A stretch of DNA of 64,000 nucleotides, taken from NCBI RefSeq assembly GCF_014190915.1, contig NZ_JACHVU010000002.1, positions 496,001-560,000 of the forward strand, written 5' to 3'. The number at the start of each line of letters is the position of its first letter. Within the stretch, counting starts at the first letter, position 1. The notes below the pieces were generated by a model. It was not told where the DNA came from and did no database searches. It saw only the letters and a list, made by a program, of their open reading frames with translations. Source of the DNA: Mycolicibacterium iranicum. GTDB lineage: Bacteria; Actinomycetota; Actinomycetes; Mycobacteriales; Mycobacteriaceae. Position numbers and translations under genes: made by a program. Positions 8,353 to 16,160 of this stretch are shown here, piece by piece.

Positions 8353-9489
8353 CTAACGCCCCCGCTCCGGAGGCAGGTCCGCCGGGTTCGGTGTGTAGCG
8401 GACGTCCGGGATCATCGTGGCCGGGTCGCGGCCCCAAGCCTGCTCCAGAGCGCGCAGTGCGCCCGAGAATCCGGTGCCGCTCAACAGCGCGTTGTCGATG
8501 GCGCTGAGGGTGAAGTCGAGGGTCGCCGAGATGTTCACATAGTCCCCGCGGACGACCTTGGGCACGTCGTCGATGTTGAACGGCGCAGTGAGAAGCACTT
8601 TCAGGGCGCCGAGCACATAGGGCGCCGCGTACCCCAGCTGTGTCAGCGGCCGTTGCAGCAGCCGCAGATTGTTCTCCAAGTCCGCGCGGGACGCCTCCAG
8701 GGCATCACCGGTGACCCTGGACAGCCGCCCGAGCGCGGTCGTGGCGTCTGCGAACAGCTCGCGCTTGTCGTCGAAATGCTCGATGAGTGGCGGCAGTTCG
8801 GTGAGGGCCGCGTCGACGACGTCGCTGCCGGCGGCGAGAACCTTGAGCAGTCCGTTCGTGGCGTCGAGGGCCCGGGTGATCCCGTCGCGCTGGCCGTTGA
8901 GCTCGGTGACGAAGGTGTCGAGCTGGTTGAGGAACTCCCTGATCTGGTCGGCGCGGCCGGTGAACAATCGGTCGAGTTCGGTCGAGATGGTTTCGAGGTT
9001 CGAGATCCCGCCTCCCCGCAGGACCATGGCGATGCTGGCCAACGTGCGTTCGGTGGTCGGGTACGCCGCGGTGCGCGACAGCGGGATCGTGTCGCCACTG
9101 ACGAGCGGCTGCGGGGATGCGTCCGGCGGCGCCTCCAGTTCGACGTGCTGGCTGCCCAGGACGCTGGTCTGCCCGACCTTGGCCGTCGCGTTGCGCGGCA
9201 GCCGCACGCCGTTGTCGAGGTCGAGAGTGACCAGCGCCTTCCACTGACGCAGCTCGATCTTCGAGACCCGGCCGACGAACACGTCGGCCACGCGAACGCG
9301 GCTGTTGACGTTCAGCGCCAGGGTGTTCCGTAGCTCGACGAAGATCGTCCAGTGGTCCTTCCCGGTCCCGGGCCCGCCGGGCATCGGCACGTTGGCCAGC
9401 CCCCGCCAGGAGCTGCACGCGCTGACCAGCAGCAGGCAGCACAGCAGGCTGCCGATCCGCACGGCCGTCCTGGTCCCACGGCGGCTCAT
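8353..9489 (-). CDS. mceE: MCE family lipoprotein MceE
   Basis: A 378-residue MCE protein with a signal peptide and lipobox (LLVSAC, Cys25), the hallmark of the MceE (LprK-like) subunit. The MCE domain covers about residues 45-120 (VNSRVRVADVFVGRV). A helical region follows, with the repeated FVTELNGQRDGITRALDATN pattern. The ATG at 9489 overlaps the mceD TGA as ATGA, which settles the start and implies translational coupling. As a lipid-anchored member it probably attaches the Mce tube to a membrane. The substrate of this operon cannot be read from the sequence. Confidence 0.92.
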   Translation of the reverse strand: MSRRGTRTAVRIGSLLCCLLLVSACSSWRGLANVPMPGGPGTGKDHWTIFVELRNTLALNVNSRVRVADVFVGRVSKIELRQWKALVTLDLDNGVRLPRNATAKVGQTSVLGSQHVELEAPPDASPQPLVSGDTIPLSRTAAYPTTERTLASIAMVLRGGGISNLETISTELDRLFTGRADQIREFLNQLDTFVTELNGQRDGITRALDATNGLLKVLAAGSDVVDAALTELPPLIEHFDDKRELFADATTALGRLSRVTGDALEASRADLENNLRLLQRPLTQLGYAAPYVLGALKVLLTAPFNIDDVPKVVRGDYVNISATLDFTLSAIDNALLSGTGFSGALRALEQAWGRDPATMIPDVRYTPNPADLPPERGR

Positions 9490-11030
9490 GGCTGTCCTCC
9501 CACTTCGGCGGCAAGGGGTGGGGCCGTGGGCTGCAGCGGGGCCGGGGTCGGCGGCGGCTGCGGATACCACGGTGGTGGAAGCGGATTCGACTGGTCGTAG
9601 GCGTTCGGAGGTGCGCCGCCGCGGACCCCGGCGGGTGGCGGGGCCGGGTCCGGGCCGCCGAGCAGCGCGCCGAGTGACTCCGGGGTCAGCATCCGGGCGG
9701 TGAGGGGTTGCACCTGCAGGCCCTGCATGCCAGGGGCGACTATCCAGCCGGGCTCGTGGTTGCCGTGGGAGAACAGGGTGTCCCGTGCCCACAGGCCGGG
9801 AACGGTGGTGTCCTTGTAGCCGGGCGGGGGGCGGAGCCGCTCTTCCGAGTAGGCCACATATTTCGGCAGCGTGCTGGCAGTGGTCAGCGGCTGGATCCCG
9901 AACGGGGGGTAGTTGAATTTGATGGCATCGAGGATCGGCGCGAGGTACTGCGCGCACAACTCCGCCGATTCCTGGTAGCCCAACCGGCTGCCGGCCTGGA
10001 TCGAACTGCACAGCAGCTGTATCGGATTCGCGAAGTTGTTGAGCACGGGCACGGCGGTCAGGGCCCCGTTGACCGGTGAATAGATGTTGACGAAGTTCCC
10101 GCCGAAGGTCGGCAGCACGTGCAGGGTGTTCTCCAGACCCTGCAGCGCCTCGGGTTGCAGGAGCGCATCGGTGACCTCCCGCAGGTTGTTGACGTCGGTC
10201 ACCGCCACGTCCGCGTTGTCCTCCAGGAAGTCGCGGGTGGTGTTGAGCAGCGTGCGGAAGGACTCCACGCCACGGGCGAGCTCGGCGTCGGAATTGTTCA
10301 GAGCCCCCGTCAGGGTCGCCAGGTCGGTGTTGAACGCGCTGAACTGCTGATCGCTGGTGCGCAACGTGCTGACGAACAGCGCGAGGTTGCGCAGCACCGC
10401 GAACAGGTCCCCCCGGCCCTTGTTCAGTGCCTCCAGGGCGTTCGAGAGGCTGGTGAACGTCGTGTTGAGCTGCTCGCCCTTACCGGCCAGGCCGTCGGCG
10501 AAGGCCGACACCGCGTCACCGACGGGCCCCTGCGGTTGGTCCGGTGTAGGGCCGAGCCCGTCGAGTGCTGTGGCCAGCTGCGCGCGCAGGTCGTCCCACT
10601 CGGCGGGGATCCGGGTGCGGTCGACCGGGATGACGGCGCCGTTCTGGAGGGCCGGCCCGCCGGCTGCGGGGGGCGACAATTGGATGGCCCGTGAGGCGAC
10701 GAGGCTCGGGTTCAGGATCGACGCGGTGGCGTCAGCGGCGACCTCGACCGATTTGTCGAAGTGCAGAACGACTTTGGACTGTCCGCCGTCGGGCTCGACC
10801 GAGTCGATGGTGCCGACCCGCACACCCATCACCAGGACGCGGTCGCCCGGGTAGAGCGCAATGGTGCTGGGGAAGTAGGCGGTGACCGTCGTGGTGGTCG
10901 ACTCGCGGTAGACGCGGTATCCGACGACGGCCGCGCCCAGGATCGCCACCGCGATCAGGACGGCGACGACGGCGAGAACGACCATCGCCTTCGGGGTCCG
11001 GAACCGCTGTAGGTCCATGGTTGTGGTCAC
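9486..11030 (-). CDS. mceD: MCE family protein MceD
   Basis: A 514-residue MCE protein. The N-terminus has one membrane helix (MVVLAVVAVLIAVAILGAAV), then the MCE domain (GDRVLVMGVRVGTIDSV region, about 60-135), a long amphipathic helical part, and a Pro-rich tail (PPPWYPQPPPTPAPLQP) typical of MceD. The GTG at 11030 begins 1 nt after the mceC stop; an ATG four codons in (11018), preceded by GAGG, is an alternative. It is the fourth gene of the operon, and its 3' end overlaps mceE by 4 bp. Confidence 0.9.
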   Translation of the reverse strand: MTTTMDLQRFRTPKAMVVLAVVAVLIAVAILGAAVVGYRVYRESTTTTVTAYFPSTIALYPGDRVLVMGVRVGTIDSVEPDGGQSKVVLHFDKSVEVAADATASILNPSLVASRAIQLSPPAAGGPALQNGAVIPVDRTRIPAEWDDLRAQLATALDGLGPTPDQPQGPVGDAVSAFADGLAGKGEQLNTTFTSLSNALEALNKGRGDLFAVLRNLALFVSTLRTSDQQFSAFNTDLATLTGALNNSDAELARGVESFRTLLNTTRDFLEDNADVAVTDVNNLREVTDALLQPEALQGLENTLHVLPTFGGNFVNIYSPVNGALTAVPVLNNFANPIQLLCSSIQAGSRLGYQESAELCAQYLAPILDAIKFNYPPFGIQPLTTASTLPKYVAYSEERLRPPPGYKDTTVPGLWARDTLFSHGNHEPGWIVAPGMQGLQVQPLTARMLTPESLGALLGGPDPAPPPAGVRGGAPPNAYDQSNPLPPPWYPQPPPTPAPLQPTAPPLAAEVGGQP

Positions 11031-11031
11031 C

Positions 11032-12465
11032 TCACTGTCCAGTCGGGGCAGGCGGCGTCGCCGCCGTGCGGGCGCCGGGCGGAGCGTCGGGCAGGGGGAC
11101 CGGGGTGCCGGGAACCGGCGGCGGCGGTTGGCCGGGCAACGCGGCGGCCGGAACCCCTGGTGCGGGAGCCGAGTCGGGCTGCGGTGTGGACGCATCGACC
11201 CTGGGAGGGCCGTAGTTCGGCCCGTAGGGGTTGTCGCCGAACGGCCCGGTCGTCTCGCGGCTGCAGGGCAGCGGATCGCCGGGTGTGGGCAGGGCGCCGA
11301 CGGCCGGCGTGTACGAGCACGGTGAGCCCTTCTCCACCGCGGGCCCGGCGGATTCGGGCGTCCCCTCCCGCGGTGCCGGGGCTGGTGGTGGCGCGCCGTT
11401 GGGGAAGCGCTGACCGTTGGGGTCGGGGAACTGGAAGGCCGGCAGGCCCGCGTCGCCCCAGAACTTCTGCGGGTCGATACCGCGGTTCTTGAACGCGGCG
11501 TCGATGAACGGTTGCAGGAACTGCCCCGGAAGCAGGTTGGCCACCATCACCTTGAAGTAGGGCCCGGATGCCACCGCCTCCGAGATCGCGCCCACGAAGC
11601 GGTCGACCGTCGCCAAGGTCCGGGTCAGCTCCGTCTTGTTGTCGGCCAGCGTCTGCGTCAGTGTTCGCAGCTGGACCAGTACCGCGTTCAGGTTCGGGTT
11701 GTCGGCAATGACGCCCGCCACCTGCGTGGAGACCGCAGCGACGTTGCCCAGCAGCGCATCGATCTCAGCTTCGCGGGCGTTGAATTTCGCCAGCAGGGCC
11801 TGTGCGTTGACGATCAACTGGTTGATGTCATCGCTGCGATCGCCTAGGATCGCGGCCACCTGGTCGGCGTTGTCCAGCAGGTCGTTGAGCTGATCGTCGC
11901 GGGTACCGATGGTGTCGGAGAACTCGGCGACGCCGTCGAGGGCGGCCGACAGCTGGGGGGAACTCGCGGTCACGGTGTCCGACAGCACATTCAGTGATTC
12001 CCTCAGGCTCTCGATGTCCCAGCCCCCGGTCGAGCGGGCCAGATCGTCGAAGGCGTCGTAGATCTGATAGGGCGTGGTGCTCTGCCCCAGCGGTAGCGTG
12101 TCGTTGGCCCTCAACGCCGTCGACCCCTGGGGGTCGACCTCCAGAGTCTTCTTTCCCAGAATGGTGTCGGTGCGGATGCTCAGCCGGCTGTCGGTGCCCA
12201 CGATGGTGGCGCCGAGGGTGAAGCCGACACGGACACGGTCGTCGTCGACCTTGATCGACGTCACCGACCCCACGTCCATCCCGTTGAGGCGGACCACATC
12301 TCCGGTGTTGAGACCGCCGGCCTCGCTGAACTCTCCGTAATACTTCGGCAAGGCGAAGAGCATCGGCACCGTGGTGAGGCTCTGTCCGACGCCTATCGCC
12401 AATACGGTGAGCACGACACCCATGAGGCCGTTGCGCACCCGACTACCGGTGGTGAGCGTTCTCAT
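11032..12465 (-). CDS. mceC: MCE family protein MceC
   Basis: A 477-residue MCE protein. The N-terminal anchor is in residues about 13-35 (NGLMGVVLTVLAIGVGQSL). The MCE domain (GLNTGDVVRLNGMDVGSV) spans about residues 50-125. A helical segment and a C-terminal Pro/Ala-rich tail of more than 100 residues follow. The ATG at 12465 overlaps the mceB stop as ATGA; a GTG four codons upstream is less likely. It is the third gene of the cluster and shows no truncation or frameshift. Confidence 0.9.
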   Translation of the reverse strand: MRTLTTGSRVRNGLMGVVLTVLAIGVGQSLTTVPMLFALPKYYGEFSEAGGLNTGDVVRLNGMDVGSVTSIKVDDDRVRVGFTLGATIVGTDSRLSIRTDTILGKKTLEVDPQGSTALRANDTLPLGQSTTPYQIYDAFDDLARSTGGWDIESLRESLNVLSDTVTASSPQLSAALDGVAEFSDTIGTRDDQLNDLLDNADQVAAILGDRSDDINQLIVNAQALLAKFNAREAEIDALLGNVAAVSTQVAGVIADNPNLNAVLVQLRTLTQTLADNKTELTRTLATVDRFVGAISEAVASGPYFKVMVANLLPGQFLQPFIDAAFKNRGIDPQKFWGDAGLPAFQFPDPNGQRFPNGAPPPAPAPREGTPESAGPAVEKGSPCSYTPAVGALPTPGDPLPCSRETTGPFGDNPYGPNYGPPRVDASTPQPDSAPAPGVPAAALPGQPPPPVPGTPVPLPDAPPGARTAATPPAPTGQ

Positions 12466-13502
12466 TTCGGCGTACACCTGCCCGAAGGTTGTCCGATGAG
12501 CTTGACGGTGCGGACCGGGCCACCGGGTTGCAGACCGTTCAGTTTCAGGCTCGCGTCACACAGATAGAAGTTGAAGAAGTCGCCGTAGATCCCGCCCGAC
12601 CGAGCCAGGATCGCCAACGCGTCCGGGAGTTGATCGAGGAGACCGGCCAACTGGTCGCGCTGGCTCACCAGGGGCTGCTGCACCGTCTGCAGTTTCGTCA
12701 CGGTGCTTTGCAGAATCGGCCGGTTGTCCGAGAGCAGGTCGGCCAGAGTGCCTGCGGTCTCGCTGATGTCGGCCACCCCGGCGGCGATCGCGTCGCCGCG
12801 TTCGTTGAGCCCGACGACGAGGTTGCGGAGATCGACCACCATGCCGTCGAGTTCCTGCTGGTGGACCGCGGTGGTGCGCAGCACGACGTTCAGATTCGTG
12901 ATCACCTCTCCGATGACCTGGTCACGCTGCGCCAACGTCTGCGTCAGCTGAGCTGCCTGGTCGAGGATGTCGTTGACGGTGCCGCCCTGACCCTGGAAAA
13001 CGGTGATCAGCGACTGCGCAATCGTGTTGACCTGGTCGGGCTCCAGGGAGTTGAACAGCGGTTCGAAGCCGCCGATGAGCGCGTCGAGGTCCAGCGCGGG
13101 CTGCGTTCGTTCCAGGGGTATGACGCCGCCGGGAGGCAGCGGACGCGTCGTTGCGTCGACCGTCCCCTGTTCGAGCTCGAGGAAGCGGTTTCCGATCAGG
13201 TCCGCGTAGCGGATGCGGGCGCGGGTGCTCTCGTCGAGGGGCAGCGACTCGTCGACACTGAACCCTACGACGATGGTGTGGCCGTCGACGTCCAGGCGGA
13301 TGTCGTCGACCTTGCCGACCTCGACACCGGCGGCGCGCACGAACTGACCGGGCCGGATCCCGCTGGCGTTGCTGAACTTCGCTTCGTAGGCCTGCGTGCG
13401 GTCGAAACGGAGCTGACCGAACACGACGATGATCAGCGCGGTGAAAGTCAGCAGTACCACTGAGGTCACACCGAGTTTCACGGCGGTTCGACTGAATGTC
13501 AC
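12462..13502 (-). CDS. mceB: MCE family protein MceB
   Basis: A 346-residue MCE protein, a usual length for MceB, which lacks the Pro-rich tail of C, D and F. The N-terminal membrane anchor is VVLLTFTALIIVVFGQL. The MCE domain includes GIRPGQFVRAAGVEVGKVDDI. The GTG at 13502 overlaps the mceA TGA as GTGA, so it is preferred over the much longer frame reaching 13829, which would lie inside mceA. A C-terminal Cys pair is typical of the family. Confidence 0.9.
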   Translation of the reverse strand: MTFSRTAVKLGVTSVVLLTFTALIIVVFGQLRFDRTQAYEAKFSNASGIRPGQFVRAAGVEVGKVDDIRLDVDGHTIVVGFSVDESLPLDESTRARIRYADLIGNRFLELEQGTVDATTRPLPPGGVIPLERTQPALDLDALIGGFEPLFNSLEPDQVNTIAQSLITVFQGQGGTVNDILDQAAQLTQTLAQRDQVIGEVITNLNVVLRTTAVHQQELDGMVVDLRNLVVGLNERGDAIAAGVADISETAGTLADLLSDNRPILQSTVTKLQTVQQPLVSQRDQLAGLLDQLPDALAILARSGGIYGDFFNFYLCDASLKLNGLQPGGPVRTVKLIGQPSGRCTPK

Positions 13503-14713
13503 GGGTTCACTGTGTATTCGCCGACCTGGCGGCCCCAGACGTACTCGTTGAGTAGGGGTTGGCCCAGTTCGAAGTGGTTGTAGGGCGCTACGGACGCGCC
13601 CGTGTCCATCACCAGTGCCGGGGCGGGCCACAGATCGCGCGTGATCGGCTGCCAGCAGCCCGGGGCGCCGCCGGGACCACCTGTGGCATTGGTCCTGGGC
13701 AGATTGTCGGGATAGATGTACGGGGCGGCACCGCCGAGCAGTTCGGTGGCAGTGACGGCAGCGTAGCCGTTCTTGCCCAGCGCTGCAGACACTTTGGGGG
13801 CGACATCGTGATAGTTGCGGATCGTGCACAGCAGTGCCGGTGAGTACTCGTCGAGAAGTTGCGCGGTCGGCGTCAGGTCGGCCTGACCCCTCGTCAGGAA
13901 CGGGGTCGACTGCTCGACGGTGTCCGCACCGGTCTGCGCGAAACCCAGAGCCGCGAGGAGGGCCGCGTCCAGGCTGTCGCGTTCGCTGTGAAGGGTCCGG
14001 GCCGTGGTGACCGCGTCACGGAGTCCCTCCAGGAGTGGCTGCGCGGCGCCCTGGTAGATGTCGGCCAGGTCGGCGAGGCGGTCGATGTCCCTTCGGATGG
14101 CCGGCATCCGCGGGTTGACGCGCTGCAGAACGGTTTTCGCATCGACCAGGGATCGTCCGAAGTCATCGCCCAGTCCGGTCAGCGCGGTCGCGGTCGCTCG
14201 GAGGGTCATGTTCAGCTCGATGGGGTCCACTTTCTCGGCGATGTCGGTGACCGCTTCGAACAACGTGTTGAACTCCGTGGTGACGGACCCCTGGGCGACG
14301 TAGAGCACCTCGCCCGGGGTGACGGGCCTTCCGGGGTCGGGCGGCGACCGGAAGGACACGTACTTGTTGCCGAACACCGTCGACGCGGTGACCGTGGTTT
14401 CGACATTTACGGGCAGCAAACTCAAGTATTGCGGCTTGACGTCGACCAGGATCTGCGCCGACGGGACGTCGCCGTCCTGGACCGAGTTGACGGCGACGAC
14501 CCGTCCGATCGGCACGCCGTCGAGTGTCACCTTCGACCCCGGATCCAGCACCAGGCCCGCACGGGGCGAGAGCACCGTGAGTCGCACGGTGGGGGCCAGC
14601 TCACCCCGGAACTGCATGTAAACCAATGCCACCAGGGACAATGCCAGAATCAGCAGGACCGCACCCATCAATTTGTAGGGCCGCCGCCGTCGCGTTCCGG
14701 CAGGGGCAGTCAC
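13499..14713 (-). CDS. mceA: MCE family protein MceA
   Basis: A 404-residue MCE protein, the first of the operon. It has an N-terminal basic stretch and a membrane anchor (LMGAVLLILALSLVALVYM). The MCE domain (LDPGSKVTLDGVPIGRVVAV, about residues 50-130) is followed by a helical region and a C-terminal domain with conserved Cys and Trp. Start is GTG at 14713; upstream in frame there is a stop six codons earlier. In most mycobacterial mce operons two yrbE permease genes precede mceA. Here none does: the next gene is a divergent P450. A -10 element (TATGTT, 14818-14813 on the minus strand) overlaps operator S3 and gives a leader of about 90 nt. Confidence 0.9.
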   Translation of the reverse strand: MTAPAGTRRRRPYKLMGAVLLILALSLVALVYMQFRGELAPTVRLTVLSPRAGLVLDPGSKVTLDGVPIGRVVAVNSVQDGDVPSAQILVDVKPQYLSLLPVNVETTVTASTVFGNKYVSFRSPPDPGRPVTPGEVLYVAQGSVTTEFNTLFEAVTDIAEKVDPIELNMTLRATATALTGLGDDFGRSLVDAKTVLQRVNPRMPAIRRDIDRLADLADIYQGAAQPLLEGLRDAVTTARTLHSERDSLDAALLAALGFAQTGADTVEQSTPFLTRGQADLTPTAQLLDEYSPALLCTIRNYHDVAPKVSAALGKNGYAAVTATELLGGAAPYIYPDNLPRTNATGGPGGAPGCWQPITRDLWPAPALVMDTGASVAPYNHFELGQPLLNEYVWGRQVGEYTVNP

Positions 14714-14814
14714 CGGCGTGCCATTCGGTCAGCACGCAGGTGACGTCGGTCCGTCTGCCCGTCGAAATTCATGGTCACCCCAGGGTCGGGTTCTCGGTGC
14801 GCCGCCGACGGTAA

Positions 14815-14830
14815 CATACTCTGACGTATA
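14815..14830. promoter_or_regulatory. 16-bp palindromic operator S3
   Basis: CATACTCTGACGTATA, an imperfect palindrome (ATAC/GTAT arms) that overlaps the probable -10 of the mce operon. It shares length and arm sequence with S1, S2 and S4, which links the mce operon to the other genes of the module. Confidence 0.55.
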
Positions 14831-14893
14831 GATTCCGGTTTCTGGCAATCGGGACATATGACGGCGATGCGCCCCGGATCAACCCGCCGATGG

Positions 14894-14899
14894 ATACAA
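14894..14899 (+). promoter_or_regulatory. Putative -10 element for the P450 gene
   Basis: TACAAT fits the mycobacterial -10 pattern TAnnnT. It would start transcription near 14906, downstream of the first in-frame ATG (14890) and upstream of the one at 14929. It therefore supports the shorter protein. Confidence 0.4.
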
Positions 14900-14915
14900 T
14901 TGATGGCGCCTGTGC

Positions 14916-14931
14916 CATACTTTTGAGTATG
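14916..14931. promoter_or_regulatory. 16-bp palindromic operator S4
   Basis: CATACTTTTGAGTATG differs from S1 at a single position inside the spacer. Its last three bases are the ATG start codon of the P450 gene, so a bound protein would block early elongation or initiation. Confidence 0.65.
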
Positions 14932-16158
14932 GAAATCGCTTCCGATGCACATCAGCGGCTGGCGGACCCGTCAGCGCTCAGCCCATTCTGGGACGGCGAC
15001 ATCGAGACCCGTCTGGCGGATTTCGCGGCACAGCGGAAGCGCAGCGGGGGAGTCGAATTCATCCCCCAGAGCCGGGGCCCGGGGTTCTGGTCGGTCACGT
15101 CCTACGCCGCGGTGCGTACTGTGACCCGCGATCCGGCGACGTACACGAGCACCCGGGGGTTCTCCCTCGACGACATGCCGCCCGAACTCCTAGAGATGCT
15201 GGGATCCATCATCGGGATGGACGACCCGCGTCACGGCCAGTATCGGCGCCTGGTTCAGGTCGCCTTCTCACCCCGCGCCATCCGCCAAATGACCGCATAC
15301 GTGCGCGAACTCGCCGACGCGATCGTGGCGGACATCAGGGAGCGGCGCGAGTTCGACTTCGTGGAGACGGTGGGGGCCAGCCTTCCCTTTCAGGTGATCG
15401 CCGATCTTCTCGGCATCCCGCAGGTGGACCGGCCTCGACTTCGGGAGTTGATCGATCTGATCCTCGGGGTCGATGACACCGAGGTCAGTGACGTCGAGAC
15501 CAGCCTCAAGGCCGTAGCGGAGTTCTTCGAGTACACGATCGACCTGGGCCGGGAACGCCGCAAGAACCCGGGTGACGACATCACCTCACAACTGATGCAC
15601 GCGGAGGTGGACGGAAAACGCCTGACCGCGGCTGAATTCGGGTCGTTCGTGATTCTTCTCGCCGCAGCGGGCAATGACACCACCCGGACGGGGCTGACTT
15701 GGGCGATGCACCTCCTCAGTGAGCATCCCGACCAAAAACGGTCATTGGAAGCACATTTCGACGAACTGAGCACCAATGCCATCGAGGAGGTGCTGCGCTG
15801 GTCGTCTCCGGTGCTGCACATGCGCCGTACCGCCTCGGTCGACACCACCCTCGGCGGGCACGCCGTCGCAGCGGGCGAGAAGGTTGTGGTCTGGTACCTC
15901 GCCGCAAACCACGATCCGAGTGTGTTCGCCGAACCGGGCCGGTTCGACATCCATCGCGCCAACGCCCGCGATCACGTCGCGTTCGGCGCGGGCGGGCCGC
16001 ACTTCTGCCTCGGTGCAGGCCTGGCACGGATGGAGATGCGGGTGGTGCTCGGCACGCTCTTGGCGGCATTCCCGGGCCTGCACGCCACCGCCGCGCCCGA
16101 CCCGCTGCGGTCGGTGTTCGTCCACGGCATCAAAGCCCTGCCGTGCGCGATCGATTGA
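14929..16158 (+). CDS. Cytochrome P450
   Basis: A 409-residue soluble bacterial P450 monooxygenase. The I-helix oxygen-binding motif AGNDTT is at about 247-252, the K-helix ExxR at 287-290 (EVLR), and the heme loop FGAGGPHFCLGAG has the Cys360 thiolate ligand. The heme-loop pattern and the overall sequence resemble the CYP124/CYP125/CYP142 group that hydroxylates sterol side chains and branched lipids; the exact family is not certain. I use the ATG at 14929 because the upstream in-frame ATG at 14890 lies before the likely -10, and residues encoded between them include the operator. It is divergent from the mce operon, so uptake and oxidation may be co-regulated. It ends 2 bp from the convergent next gene. 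Confidence 0.9.
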   Translation: MEIASDAHQRLADPSALSPFWDGDIETRLADFAAQRKRSGGVEFIPQSRGPGFWSVTSYAAVRTVTRDPATYTSTRGFSLDDMPPELLEMLGSIIGMDDPRHGQYRRLVQVAFSPRAIRQMTAYVRELADAIVADIRERREFDFVETVGASLPFQVIADLLGIPQVDRPRLRELIDLILGVDDTEVSDVETSLKAVAEFFEYTIDLGRERRKNPGDDITSQLMHAEVDGKRLTAAEFGSFVILLAAAGNDTTRTGLTWAMHLLSEHPDQKRSLEAHFDELSTNAIEEVLRWSSPVLHMRRTASVDTTLGGHAVAAGEKVVVWYLAANHDPSVFAEPGRFDIHRANARDHVAFGAGGPHFCLGAGLARMEMRVVLGTLLAAFPGLHATAAPDPLRSVFVHGIKALPCAID

Positions 16159-16160
16159 GC

